From NCBI RefSeq assembly GCF_012396485.1, contig NZ_JAAXPO010000002.1:186001-250000 (forward strand): DNA of 64,000 nt, in the 5' to 3' direction. The translations under genes were made by a program, and so were the position numbers. The notes beneath the pieces were generated by a model that was not told the DNA's origin, searched no databases, and was given only the letters and a program-made list of their open reading frames with translations. Below are positions 1 to 8,605 of this stretch, piece by piece (positions within the stretch are counted from its first letter, which is position 1; every line of letters begins with the position of its first letter). Source of the stretch: Leuconostoc holzapfelii. Its GTDB lineage: Bacteria > Bacillota > Bacilli > Lactobacillales > Lactobacillaceae.

Positions 1-356
1 TGACTCCCAGGCGATAAAACACTAAAACTGCCGTGAATTAAAGTAAACACGTCACGCGGGTGGCGTAAAACAATCACCTTAGTCATATCAACCAGCTGTT
101 CAATCGGTTGCCGATAATTTTTGGCCAAAATCAAGAGCATGTCATTTGCCACCTGCTCCCCGACTAACTTGATGACTTCCACAAAGAGCGTCTCTTTATC
201 GCCAAAATAATGATAAAGAGCTGGTTGCGTAATGTTTAAAACTTTCGCAATTTCGCGGGTTGTTGTCTGTTCAAACCCATGCGCTAAAAATTGTTCTGTG
301 GCAGCGGCTAAAATACGATCACGCGTCGCTGCATTTGTCTGAGATTTGGTTTCCAT
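1..356 (-). CDS. TetR/AcrR family transcriptional regulator (partial)
   Basis: Reading leftwards from ATG at 356, the first 118 residues are visible and the C-terminus runs off the window. The N-terminal helix-turn-helix is typical of the TetR family: an ILAAATEQFLAHGFEQTT helix pair followed by REIAKVLNITQPALYHYF, the recognition-helix signature ending in YHYF. The ligand-binding domain is mostly missing, so no inducer can be guessed. It lies 76 bp downstream of the YhgE/Pip-like gene on the same strand, with a perfect 13-bp inverted repeat between them that may be its operator or a weak terminator. A regulator of the adjacent membrane protein is the simplest reading. Family assignment is confident; the target is inference. 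Confidence 0.9.
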   Translation of the reverse strand, partial: METKSQTNAATRDRILAAATEQFLAHGFEQTTTREIAKVLNITQPALYHYFGDKETLFVEVIKLVGEQVANDMLLILAKNYRQPIEQLVDMTKVIVLRHPRDVFTLIHGSFSVLSPGS

Positions 357-383
357 ACTGTTAGTTTACACCATTTTAACGAA

Positions 384-413
384 AATGCAGTATGACTTTC
401 GTCATACTGCATT
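384..413. promoter_or_regulatory. 13-bp inverted repeat upstream of tetR
   Basis: The arms AATGCAGTATGAC and GTCATACTGCATT are perfectly complementary across a 4-base spacer (TTTC). The repeat lies 28 bp upstream of the TetR start and 20 bp downstream of the end of the Pip-like gene. Length and position suit a TetR-family operator. On the minus strand it is followed by TTTTCG, so it could also act as a weak intercistronic terminator. Confidence 0.5.
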
Positions 414-432
414 ATTTTCCAAATTACACCTG

Positions 433-1977
433 TTATTGATCAAGTGCCGCTTTGAAGTTTTGCCGTTGCTTCATGCGGTAATAAGACACTAATAAGATGG
501 TCACTGCCAGCAACCACAAGACGAGTACCAGAATATCTTGCTGAATTGCACCACCAAAAATAGCGGCGGTAACAACACGATGTAAGGCCGCTAATGGCCA
601 GAAAAACGCCCCAATTTTGACTAACGGTGACGCCATTGCTTCTGGTATGGCCACCACCGTCAACACGCCTTGTCCGACAATGAGCACCAACGCGAGCCAC
701 CAGCCAGCGCGTCCGAGCCATTGCTTCAAGTACCACACAATGCTCATCATCAGCCAGGCAGCTAGCACCGTAGCCGCGATAATCACCCAATAGTTGCCTA
801 ACGTCACGTGCCACAGCCAGCCACTGCCGACCATGAGTCCAACCGTCAGTAAACTAAATACGCCAGCAAGTTGGAAGTTTCCCCACCATTGCTCTAACGC
901 TAACGCCTCTTGCTTAGTGGCTTTGACTGGCAACAAAATGCCAAATAATATCGCCAGCAAACTGACTGCGACCACTAACACATTCGGCAACAAAGTTTGA
1001 CCGGTTTGCTTGACCGGTTGCAAATCCGTTGTTGCAAATGTCATCATTTGTGTCAATGGTGAATTATTATGATCATCCGTTTGCTCACCAACCATTGTTT
1101 TAAGTTGACTGGCAACATCTGATTGTCCTTGCTGTAAAGCATTTGCTCCAGCTTGGATTGTCCCTGATTGCTGACTTAACGCCTTGGCTTGTGACAAATT
1201 CGCGGCCATGGTGCCAATCCCACCGACAACTGTTGTCTGCATACTATATGATAAATTATTGATTGCCACAGCCATGGCTTGAATTTTGGCCGTATCGCCG
1301 GCATTCACCGCATCATTTAATTGCGCAGAATAATTAGCCAATTTTGTCACTGCATCATTGGCATTATCTTTGAGATCACTGGCTGACTGCGCGTCAATCC
1401 CGTTACCGACGGCTTGCAGGTTCACTTGTAGGTCATCAGCTTTTTGCGCAAGTTGCTGGCTTTGTTGGGCGAGCTTTTTTAATGCTGAGTTATTGGCCGG
1501 ACCAACTAACAAAACCGTGTTCTGGCGCCCCAAGGCTGCCGTTAAAGCTTGGGTCATATACTGTGCAGCAAAGGGGTTACGACCGCTAGCGAGCCATTGC
1601 GTGACTTTGACTGGCTTGCCCGAATTTTGAAAATCAGCGAGTTGTTGGGTCAAATTTGTCGGCAAAATAATGACACTGCTAACCACGCCCTGACGCAACG
1701 CTTGTTTGGATTTGGTATCACTTTGATAGTCAACAGCCGTCAACGCTTTGTCTTGATGTAAGGCTTGCTTAAAGTCGTTACCAATATTTCTTTGCTGATT
1801 TTGATATTGCCCTCCGTGATCACGGTTGACAACGGCCACACGCAGCTTTGTTGCGTGTTCATTTTGATGCCCCAATACACCCAAAACACCGGCCACTAAT
1901 ACAACGGGTGTGATTGTGGCAATGAGCCACTTCACGAGTTGTCGTTTATTTTGAAATAGGGATTGCCAACTGAACAT
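433..1977 (-). CDS. YhgE/Pip family membrane protein
   Basis: Membrane protein of about 514 residues. One transmembrane helix near the N-terminus (roughly residues 10-30) is followed by a large extracytoplasmic region of about 290 residues, rich in Ala/Gln/Leu and likely helical or coiled, then about five transmembrane helices in the last 180 residues. This is the architecture of the YhgE/Pip family (phage infection protein homologues, related to ABC-2 type permeases and EsaA-like proteins). An upstream in-frame start exists at 2010, but ATG at 1977 is preceded by AAGAGG with 7-base spacing and gives the family-typical N-terminus. It precedes the TetR gene, which probably controls it. Substrate unknown; roles in export or stress resistance have been suggested for relatives. 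Confidence 0.8.
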   Translation of the reverse strand: MFSWQSLFQNKRQLVKWLIATITPVVLVAGVLGVLGHQNEHATKLRVAVVNRDHGGQYQNQQRNIGNDFKQALHQDKALTAVDYQSDTKSKQALRQGVVSSVIILPTNLTQQLADFQNSGKPVKVTQWLASGRNPFAAQYMTQALTAALGRQNTVLLVGPANNSALKKLAQQSQQLAQKADDLQVNLQAVGNGIDAQSASDLKDNANDAVTKLANYSAQLNDAVNAGDTAKIQAMAVAINNLSYSMQTTVVGGIGTMAANLSQAKALSQQSGTIQAGANALQQGQSDVASQLKTMVGEQTDDHNNSPLTQMMTFATTDLQPVKQTGQTLLPNVLVVAVSLLAILFGILLPVKATKQEALALEQWWGNFQLAGVFSLLTVGLMVGSGWLWHVTLGNYWVIIAATVLAAWLMMSIVWYLKQWLGRAGWWLALVLIVGQGVLTVVAIPEAMASPLVKIGAFFWPLAALHRVVTAAIFGGAIQQDILVLVLWLLAVTILLVSYYRMKQRQNFKAALDQ

Positions 1978-2103
1978 AAAAAAACCTCTTTTATCTGTTA
2001 CTACTAGCATAACGATAAAAAGGTTTCTTGTGGCTTTCTTTATAAAGTTTTATGACTTTTTGAACAATCTTGGCTGTGCCTTGACAGACACACTAGCCTA
2101 TGA

Positions 2104-2652
2104 TTATTCCGCTGCTGTTTCCAGCAAGCCATACTTGCCATCCTTACGCTTATAAATCACAGCGTCGGTATTGGTCTCAGCATCCTTGAAGATAAAGAAA
2201 TTATGGGCTAACAAATCCATTTGCAAAGCGGCTTCTTCCGGCGACATTGGCTTCAAGTCCACATGCTTGGTGCGAACAACTTGAATGGCTTCATCATCCA
2301 CTTCAGTCGCTGGGATTTCATCGGCCAAGTCAATCCCCTTAAAGCCGGTAGCGCGTGACTTGCGGTTAATCTTGGTCTTATACTTACGTACCTGACGTTC
2401 TAACTTGTCAGACACAGCATCAAGGGCTGCATACATATCAGGATTTGTATCTTCTGCGCGAAGCACTACGTATGGCAGAACAATTGTAACTTCGGCCTTA
2501 CCTGTATTATCTGAATGGTAAGTGCGCAAATTGACGTTAGCGGTTGCTTTTTCGCCGATGTAACGATTCAACTTTGTCAGACGCTTCTCCACATACTCAC
2601 GAAGGGCATCTGTGACCGCGATATTCTCGCCTCGTACATTAAAATCTAGCAT
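2104..2652 (-). CDS. hpf: Ribosome hibernation promoting factor, long form
   Basis: Protein of 182 residues with the two domains of long HPF/YfiA. An N-terminal S30AE-type domain (about residues 1-100, beginning LDFNVRGENIAVTDALR) occupies the 30S decoding region. A C-terminal domain (about residues 125-182, containing VVRTKHVDLKPMSPEEAA) makes 100S dimers in Firmicutes. The start is ATG at 2652 because GGAGGA sits 7 bases upstream; the in-frame ATG at 2667 overlaps that Shine-Dalgarno. It is monocistronic, with its own promoter and a near-perfect catabolite-response element just upstream, which suggests induction when sugar runs out. Confidence 0.95.
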   Translation of the reverse strand: MLDFNVRGENIAVTDALREYVEKRLTKLNRYIGEKATANVNLRTYHSDNTGKAEVTIVLPYVVLRAEDTNPDMYAALDAVSDKLERQVRKYKTKINRKSRATGFKGIDLADEIPATEVDDEAIQVVRTKHVDLKPMSPEEAALQMDLLAHNFFIFKDAETNTDAVIYKRKDGKYGLLETAAE

Positions 2653-2683
2653 AATCAATTCCTCCATCTAAGTTACTATAATC

Positions 2684-2710
2684 ATTATACCACAGTTGTA
2701 AGCGTTTTCT
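2684..2710 (-). promoter_or_regulatory. hpf promoter with catabolite-response element (CRE)
   Basis: On the minus strand an extended -10, TGGTATAAT (hexamer at 2684-2689), precedes hpf by about 30 bases. Written on the plus strand, 2696-2710 reads TTGTAAGCGTTTTCT, which fits every fixed position of the Firmicute CRE consensus WTGNAANCGNWNNCW. The CRE covers the -10/-35 spacer, so CcpA binding should repress transcription. Known biology: the Lactococcus hpf homologue yfiA is under CcpA control. Strength and use of this site are inferred. Confidence 0.7.
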
Positions 2711-2734
2711 GTAAATAAATTCATTTTTCCATCA

Positions 2735-3406
2735 TTAACGTGCCAGAGAAAGGCTTTTCACAACCTGAGCCCCTGATTGATACAGTAATGCTGCCGCATG
2801 GTAAAGCGTATTACCAGTCGTATAAACATCATCTACTAAGAGGACGCTTTGTCCCGTTAAGGCCGTCTCGGCTGCCATGGCAAACGGTTGTGCTCGCGTC
2901 ATACGTGCCTGTCGGTTCAACTGTGATTGGTGGGCTTTTTTAGTTTGTGCGACCTCAAGCAACGCTTGATACGCCACCCCATCTATTAACCCAGTCGTTT
3001 GGTTAAAGCCACGGGTTGCTAGCGTTGTCGTACTGACTGGAATTGGCACCACCACATCCATGTCCAAAGTATGAATCATTTGGATTAACTCATCATTAAA
3101 CACCTGGCGCAAAATATAATCCCCGTGAAATTTGTAGGCTTGCATGTATCGACGCATGGCATCGTTGTATTGATATAAGGCACGATGCTCTAAAAGTTGA
3201 CGGCCTTGTGCTTGCCAACGGCGACAATCTTGACACAAGGTGGTCGTATTTTGTTGGCGGCCACAACCGACACAAGCCGTTTCAATCGGAGAGAATGCTT
3301 GACGACACATACTACATACGTTAGCTGATTGTCTCTTCATCAACCCAAAAATTTGTAGTAAATCAAGCTTTTTTGGCAGCGATCGCCCACATAATAAGCA
3401 CGTCAT
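2735..3406 (-). CDS. comFC: ComFC-type phosphoribosyltransferase-like competence protein
   Basis: Protein of 223 residues. The N-terminal zinc-ribbon part has several Cys pairs (CLLC, CSMC, CVGC, CQDC). The C-terminal part is a phosphoribosyltransferase fold with the PRPP-binding motif VLLVDDVYTTGNTL near residue 195. ComFC/GntX proteins are needed for DNA uptake during competence; the enzymatic activity is not established. The start overlaps the comFA stop by 4 bases, so the two are translationally coupled. Together with comFA and the SigH/ComX-like sigma factor in this window it shows at least part of a competence system. Confidence 0.92.
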   Translation of the reverse strand: MTCLLCGRSLPKKLDLLQIFGLMKRQSANVCSMCRQAFSPIETACVGCGRQQNTTTLCQDCRRWQAQGRQLLEHRALYQYNDAMRRYMQAYKFHGDYILRQVFNDELIQMIHTLDMDVVVPIPVSTTTLATRGFNQTTGLIDGVAYQALLEVAQTKKAHQSQLNRQARMTRAQPFAMAAETALTGQSVLLVDDVYTTGNTLYHAAALLYQSGAQVVKSLSLAR

Positions 3407-4680
3407 CTTTGTCCTCCTAATTGCCGACCGCGCTGATTCATCTGTTTAATTTGCCGTTGCGCCGCCATGACTTTGAAATTCATCTGTTGTAGATACGCTT
3501 GGACGAGGCCCGTGGGCTGTAGTTGATCACGCCCAACACGCCCAGCAATTTGCACCAGCGCTGACGCACTAAAAATGGGTTCTTCAGCGCCAAGGATCAT
3601 GACTTGAACCCCTGAAAATGTTACACCACGTTCCAAAATGGTCGTGGTCACCAGGAAGTGTAACGTCCCTGAGCGCATGCGTTGCACTTTTTCGACCCGC
3701 TGAGGATCTTCAGCCCAGACAAAATCACCAGCAGCCGTCGGGAAAATTTGCTGAATCGCAGCAAAAACCGGTGCTAAATCAGCAACATGTGGCACAAAAA
3801 CAAGCAAGGGCACTGCACGAGCAAATAACTCGCGTAATTGTGCAACCATCTGATGCGGTAACCGGCGACGCCAGTTGCCCACCAAAGCGGTTTTAATCTC
3901 TGGCAGCAGGTGCTGATGGAACCGCAAGGGTAAATATGACACGTTTAACGTCCTTTGTTTCACCCGTTGCTGCAAACGTTTGGTTGGGGTAGCCGTTAAA
4001 TAAATCACTGTGCTCTGCGGTTTCTTCGCTTTTTGCACAGCAAATGCCAACATCGCATCACCAGCAAAAGGAAAACTATCCACTTCGTCAATGATAACGA
4101 CATCAAATGCGGCAACAAACCGCAACATTTGATGCGTGGTAGCTAACACCAACTGCGTATAAGTATAGGGTGCCTTTTGCTCACCATAGAGGACTACCTG
4201 TGGCGAATGCGCAAAGGCCGCTTGTAGTCTTGGCGCTAGTTCAAGAATCACATCGATCCGTGGCGAAATCACGGCAACCCGTTGTTTTTGTTTGAGGGCT
4301 TGTGCAATGAATGGGAAAAGCATTTCCGTTTTTCCCGCCCCGGTCACAGCCCAAACTAAATGTTCTCGCTGGTGCGCTAACGCACCCAGCAACGCAGCAC
4401 TGACCTGTTGTTGTTGAGCTGTTAACTGACCTTGCCACGTCAAATCTGTTGGTGTATCAAATAAATTGGGTTCTGGTAATGACACCAGCACATCCAAGGT
4501 ACTGACGCGCCCAAGCGCCAGACAAGCGCGACAATAATATGCATGGTTCGGCAGCGCTGCCCGCTGATCTTGGCCACAGCGTTGACAGATATTTTGGCGA
4601 AATGTTGGGCTAACCACAGCATTTTTCGGTATTGGGTCAATTTTAGGTTGGACAATTTGCCGACCATAATATCTTTTCAT
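3403..4680 (-). CDS. comFA: ComFA, DNA uptake ATPase/helicase
   Basis: Superfamily 2 helicase-like ATPase of 425 residues that helps pull single-stranded DNA through the membrane channel during transformation. An N-terminal zinc finger (CQRCGQDQ, later YYCRAC) precedes Walker A (TGAGKTEM, about residue 115), a DEAD-type box VVIIDEVDSF, motif III YLTATPT and motif VI QIAGRVGRD. Length matches the family. It is the first gene of comFA-comFC and divergent from yigZ with only 17 bp between start codons. A minus-strand TATTAT lies just 5 bases before the start, so its transcript may be nearly leaderless unless it starts inside yigZ. Confidence 0.93.
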   Translation of the reverse strand: MKRYYGRQIVQPKIDPIPKNAVVSPTFRQNICQRCGQDQRAALPNHAYYCRACLALGRVSTLDVLVSLPEPNLFDTPTDLTWQGQLTAQQQQVSAALLGALAHQREHLVWAVTGAGKTEMLFPFIAQALKQKQRVAVISPRIDVILELAPRLQAAFAHSPQVVLYGEQKAPYTYTQLVLATTHQMLRFVAAFDVVIIDEVDSFPFAGDAMLAFAVQKAKKPQSTVIYLTATPTKRLQQRVKQRTLNVSYLPLRFHQHLLPEIKTALVGNWRRRLPHQMVAQLRELFARAVPLLVFVPHVADLAPVFAAIQQIFPTAAGDFVWAEDPQRVEKVQRMRSGTLHFLVTTTILERGVTFSGVQVMILGAEEPIFSASALVQIAGRVGRDQLQPTGLVQAYLQQMNFKVMAAQRQIKQMNQRGRQLGGQR

Positions 4681-4684
4681 GCGA

Positions 4685-4690
4685 TATAAT
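4685..4690 (+). promoter_or_regulatory. -10 box giving a possibly leaderless yigZ transcript
   Basis: A perfect TATAAT ends 7 bases before the yigZ ATG at 4698, placing the expected transcription start at or next to the start codon. No Shine-Dalgarno fits in the gap. No convincing -35 hexamer was found at 16-18 bases, so the promoter call is tentative. Confidence 0.4.
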
Positions 4691-4697
4691 ACGATGT

Positions 4698-5333
4698 ATG
4701 GCTAACTACATCACAATTGCCCCAGCACAATTTGTCTGGGAACAGGATATCAAAAAATCACGTTTTATTTTAAATATCGCCCGGATTACATCAGAGGATG
4801 ATGCACGGGCGTTTATCGAAAACATTACCAAACAGCATTATAAGGCCACCCATAATGTCTTTGCCTACTTGTTAGGCGATAATGATCAAATCCAACGGTA
4901 TTCCGATAACGGTGAGCCCAGTGGCACCGCAGGGGTGCCGATGCTAGAAGTGCTGCAAAAAAATAACCTCCATGATGTCGTTGCGGTCGTGACGCGTTAT
5001 TTTGGGGGCATTAAGTTAGGCGCTGGTGGCCTAATTCGGGCTTATGCTGGCACGACTGCCGAAGGCGTCAAAGCCGCTGGTCTGGTAGCACGGTTAACGC
5101 GAACCAAAGTCACCCTCACCATTGACTACAAACAAGCCGATATTTTGCAGCACTGGTTAACCACACACGATTACCAAATTATAGCCACCACCTATGACAC
5201 CGCCGTTCATCTGGTTGTGCCAGTTGCCGAAGTGGAAGTGCCAGAATTTCAAGCGATTTTAACTGATTTTCTCGCTGGTCACGTCGTATTTCAAATTGGT
5301 GAAAAAACTTTCTTTGAAATTTCGACAAAATAG
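4698..5333 (+). CDS. yigZ: YigZ/IMPACT family protein
   Basis: Protein of 211 residues. The N-terminal UPF0029/Impact domain (about residues 1-130) carries the family's signature around YSDNGEPSGTAG and VTRYFGGIKLGAGGL. The smaller C-terminal domain (about 135-211) resembles EF-G domain fragments, as in E. coli YigZ and B. subtilis YvyE. Cellular role unknown; translation-related roles are proposed from structure and from eukaryotic IMPACT. The divergent pairing with comFA is common in Firmicutes. The start is fixed by the family N-terminus; there is no Shine-Dalgarno. Confidence 0.9.
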   Translation: MANYITIAPAQFVWEQDIKKSRFILNIARITSEDDARAFIENITKQHYKATHNVFAYLLGDNDQIQRYSDNGEPSGTAGVPMLEVLQKNNLHDVVAVVTRYFGGIKLGAGGLIRAYAGTTAEGVKAAGLVARLTRTKVTLTIDYKQADILQHWLTTHDYQIIATTYDTAVHLVVPVAEVEVPEFQAILTDFLAGHVVFQIGEKTFFEISTK

Positions 5334-5341
5334 GCTATAAT
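5314..5341 (+). promoter_or_regulatory. Promoter of tRNA-Arg
   Basis: TTGAAA (5314-5319), a 16-base spacer and TATAAT (5336-5341) lie just before the tRNA; the -35 is inside the end of yigZ. The predicted start is a few bases before the mature tRNA 5' end at 5353. Confidence 0.65.
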
Positions 5342-5352
5342 TGAATAGTTAT

Positions 5353-5424
5353 GATCCGCTAGTGTAATGGATCGCACGCAAGATTCCGGTTCTTGAAATC
5401 CGGGTTCGACTCCCGGGTGGATCA
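5353..5424 (+). tRNA. tRNA-Arg (anticodon CCG)
   Basis: Folds as a full cloverleaf: 7-bp acceptor GATCCGC/GTGGATC, 4-bp D stem, anticodon stem CAAGA/TCTTG with loop TTCCGGT (anticodon CCG, reading CGG), 4-base variable loop, T arm CCGGG-TTCGACT-CCCGG, discriminator A. The 3' CCA is not encoded. It has its own promoter and a terminator. Confidence 0.95.
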
Positions 5425-5432
5425 TCATAAAT

Positions 5433-5469
5433 AAAAAACGGCAAACCAATGATTGGTTTGCCGTTTTTT
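5433..5469. terminator. Bidirectional terminator between tRNA-Arg and ppx
   Basis: A long perfect stem, AAAAAACGGCAAACCAAT paired with its complement across one base, with A and T runs on either side. It can stop the tRNA-Arg transcript and the convergent polyphosphate operon. Confidence 0.9.
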
Positions 5470-5477
5470 TATCGCGA

Positions 5478-6461
5478 CTATAAATCTTCTGTGTCTACAG
5501 TCATCGCCGCTGGTTCTGGTGAGACCACCTGATGCCCAGTCTTATTCATAATTTGCTCAAATAGGAAGCCTTCGCGCAACCCACTTTGTGAAAAGATTAC
5601 TTGCTGACTCTCTGTAAAGAGTAAGATTTCCACTAAGGGGAGCAAGCCGCCCACAATAATATCCGCGCGTTCTTTGGCAAGGCCAGCCATTTTCTTTCGA
5701 CCATCCAAATTCTCAGCCAGGATACTTTCATAAATCTTAGCCACTTCAGAAATACTCATATGATACCCATGAATTGGCATATCTTGAACCTGACGCTTTT
5801 TACGACTAATTTTAGCCAAGGTTCGGTTGCTACCGCCCAGCGCAATTAACGGCATATTGACTGATTCACGAAGCCAGGCTATATCGCCAAATAACTGACG
5901 TAAAGATAAGACAGCCCGGAAAAACGCCGCTGCCGAGACCTTATCACGTTCAAGATAAGCCTCTGTTATATTGACCGCCCCCACCGGCAGGCTCACGGCA
6001 TGCACAGCTTGTCGATTACGAACAAGCACCAATTCAGATGAGGCACCACCCGTATCTAGAATTAACGCATCATTGACGGAGAAAGTATTAATAATCCCAA
6101 CATAGTCAAAATGGGCTTCTTCTTCGCCTGTTAATATCCGCAGTTCAAACCCCATCGTTTGTTTAAACAGGGTCAAAAATTCAGCCTGATTACTAGCTTG
6201 TCGGACGGCCGCCGTGGCCACGGCATAGGTTTCTAGTTTTGCTGGGTCATAGGTTTTTAAGGCTTGTTTAAACTTTTCTAGCGCCGTGATTGTACGCTTA
6301 ATCGCCTCTTCTTGTAAGACTTTTTCAGCGCCCATGCCTGCTGATAACCGCACCATCTCTTGAAAGCGCGCTAACACCTCGTATGACCCATCGCTGTGAT
6401 AACGACTCACAGTCATCCGCACGGAGTTAGAACCTAAGTCAATTACTGAAATTACTGTCAT
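5478..6461 (-). CDS. ppx: Exopolyphosphatase (Ppx/GppA family)
   Basis: Protein of 327 residues with the ASKHA-type Ppx/GppA fold. The phosphate-1 loop is VIDLGSNSVRM at the N-terminus, ILTGEEEAHFDYVG holds the likely catalytic Glu near residue 120, and the phosphate-2 loop is LILDTGGASSELVLV near residue 140. It releases orthophosphate from the ends of polyphosphate chains or acts on pppGpp; the two cannot be told apart from sequence. It is the short form without the C-terminal HD domain. Last gene of a three-gene operon, overlapping ppk by 4 bases, so synthesis and breakdown of polyphosphate are coupled. Confidence 0.92.
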   Translation of the reverse strand: MTVISVIDLGSNSVRMTVSRYHSDGSYEVLARFQEMVRLSAGMGAEKVLQEEAIKRTITALEKFKQALKTYDPAKLETYAVATAAVRQASNQAEFLTLFKQTMGFELRILTGEEEAHFDYVGIINTFSVNDALILDTGGASSELVLVRNRQAVHAVSLPVGAVNITEAYLERDKVSAAAFFRAVLSLRQLFGDIAWLRESVNMPLIALGGSNRTLAKISRKKRQVQDMPIHGYHMSISEVAKIYESILAENLDGRKKMAGLAKERADIIVGGLLPLVEILLFTESQQVIFSQSGLREGFLFEQIMNKTGHQVVSPEPAAMTVDTEDL

Positions 6462-8605
6462 ACATCCCCTCCATCATCTTCATTCACAAATGGGTTATTT
6501 AACGGTTCGAAGCGGCGCGTGGCCTCGGTTAAATCCAGTTGTTTTTGCCACTTTTTTTGTTTAGCTAATGAGTCTGCGATAAATATTTCTTGCGCATCGT
6601 AGGTGGCCACGCCGCGCCGATCTTTTTTAACAAACTGCCCATCTGGTTGCAAGACACGTGTTTTAACATTATCTTGCCACATCGTTTGAAAAATAGCGCG
6701 CACCTCATCACGCAAACGATCGGCCTTAAGTGGAAACAGCAGCTCCACTCGACGATCCAGATTGCGCGTCATCAAATCTGCTGAGGACAGATACACCTTC
6801 GGATTGCCATCATTTTCAAAACTATAAATCCGACTATGCTCCAAAAAGCGCCCAACGATGGAATGCACCGCAATCGTTTCACTGACTTCTGGTATCCCAA
6901 CTTTGAGAATGGTAATCCCACGAATTATCAATTCGACTGGTACACCTGCATGGCTGGCTTCATAGAGATGTCGCACCATACGTTCATCAGATAGCGAGTT
7001 GAACTTCATCTTGATGCCAGCGGGTTTCCCAGCTTTCGCATTGGCAATTTCATGCGCAATTTGCTCATAAATAAACTCGCGAATCCCATCAGGCGACATA
7101 TGTAACTGATGGAAAAAGCCCGGATCAGAATAGCCTGTTAAGATATTAAATATCGAGGCCACATCAGCGCCAAGTTCCGCGTCACTCGTTAACAGGCCCA
7201 TATCCGTATAGAAATTTGCCGTCACATCATTATAATTGCCAGTCCCAAGATGGACATAGCGCCGAATCGTGTCATCTTCTCGGCGCACGACCAAGGCCAC
7301 TTTGGCATGTGTCTTTAAACCACGCAACCCATACACCACGTGCACCCCTTGCCGCTCAAGTTCACGCGCCCAATGGACGTTATTTTCTTCATCAAATCGG
7401 GCTTTAATTTCAACTAAAACCGTGACTTGCTTGCCATGTTGTGCCGCTTCACCTAAGGCCTTAATAATTGGCGACTTGCCTGACACGCGATACAACGTCA
7501 TCTTAATGGCCAGCACTTGTGCATCATGTGCTGCCGTTTGAATGAAACGCACCACTGGTTTAAATGAATCATACGGATGATGTAACAAATAGTCTTGTTG
7601 TTTAATCTGATCAAAAAGCGTGGCTGGGGCTAAGTCAGGGTTGTCAAACCCATGAAACACTGGGAACCGCAAGGCCGGTGTATCTAGCAATTTGAGCCAA
7701 GCACTTAAAAAGGTCAAATCTACTGGCCCATTTACCAAGTAGGTACGCGCCTCATCGACGTGGAGCAACTTAATGAGTTTCGTCATCAAAGCCTTGCTCG
7801 TGGTACTTGATAGGATAACTCGGATAATCCGACCACGTTCACGCTCTTGTAACTTAGATTGGACTTCTTGTAAAATATTTGGCGTGTCTTCATCATCCGC
7901 AACGTCTAACTCCATATCACGCAAGACATGAAAGACCATGGATTCTTTAATCGTATACCCTGGAAAAAGTGACGCTAGAAAGAGTCGAACCACCTCTTCA
8001 ATCAAAATATATTGCTTTTCTTCAGGCAGTGCAATCACACGACCCGATGTTTCAGGTACTTGTAACACGGCAATATATTTTTCTGATTTTTCATCTTCTT
8101 TTTTAAGACGAACACCAATGTTTAACGTATCATTAGCTAGAAATGGAAATGGTCTGGTGGAGTCGATTGCCATCGGCGTTAAAACGGGCAGCAGTTCTTG
8201 TTCAAAAAAACTTTTTAAAAACACGACCTGCGCTGGCGTTAACGCATCAGCAGATAACAATTCAAAGCCTTCACGTTTAAGCGCTGGCAATAAACGACGT
8301 GTCAAAACTTGATATTGGTTTTTAATTTGTTGGCCCGCTGCCAAGGAGACATGCGCTAATTGTTCTTGAGGTGTTTGCCCCGCGGCATCAACTTTTTCAT
8401 GACCTAGCATGACTTGTTGTTGTAAACTCGCCACGCGTACCATAAACCACTCATCCATATTCTTTTGCGTAATCGACAAAAAGTTAGCACGTTCTAACAA
8501 TGGATTCTGTGAATCGCGTGCTTCATCAAGCACACGTTCGTTGAATGCTAACCAACTCATCTCGCGATTAACATAAAATTTTGGATGTTTAAAATCAACC
8601 ATCAA
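6458..8605 (-). CDS. ppk: Polyphosphate kinase 1
   Basis: Protein of 715 residues, the usual PPK1 length, transferring the gamma-phosphate of ATP reversibly to polyphosphate. N-terminal helical domain (MSWLAFNERVLDEARD), head domain, and two phospholipase-D-like C-terminal domains. The phosphohistidine region is YVHLGTGNYNDVTANFY near residue 435; the second conserved His lies in FLEHSRIYSFEN near residue 590; RFDEENN and MTLYRVSG match nucleotide-site segments. All catalytic motifs look intact. It overlaps the genes on both sides by 4 bases (ATGA), a tight operon of HD-Ppx, ppk and ppx. Confidence 0.95.
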   Translation of the reverse strand: MMVDFKHPKFYVNREMSWLAFNERVLDEARDSQNPLLERANFLSITQKNMDEWFMVRVASLQQQVMLGHEKVDAAGQTPQEQLAHVSLAAGQQIKNQYQVLTRRLLPALKREGFELLSADALTPAQVVFLKSFFEQELLPVLTPMAIDSTRPFPFLANDTLNIGVRLKKEDEKSEKYIAVLQVPETSGRVIALPEEKQYILIEEVVRLFLASLFPGYTIKESMVFHVLRDMELDVADDEDTPNILQEVQSKLQERERGRIIRVILSSTTSKALMTKLIKLLHVDEARTYLVNGPVDLTFLSAWLKLLDTPALRFPVFHGFDNPDLAPATLFDQIKQQDYLLHHPYDSFKPVVRFIQTAAHDAQVLAIKMTLYRVSGKSPIIKALGEAAQHGKQVTVLVEIKARFDEENNVHWARELERQGVHVVYGLRGLKTHAKVALVVRREDDTIRRYVHLGTGNYNDVTANFYTDMGLLTSDAELGADVASIFNILTGYSDPGFFHQLHMSPDGIREFIYEQIAHEIANAKAGKPAGIKMKFNSLSDERMVRHLYEASHAGVPVELIIRGITILKVGIPEVSETIAVHSIVGRFLEHSRIYSFENDGNPKVYLSSADLMTRNLDRRVELLFPLKADRLRDEVRAIFQTMWQDNVKTRVLQPDGQFVKKDRRGVATYDAQEIFIADSLAKQKKWQKQLDLTEATRRFEPLNNPFVNEDDGGDV

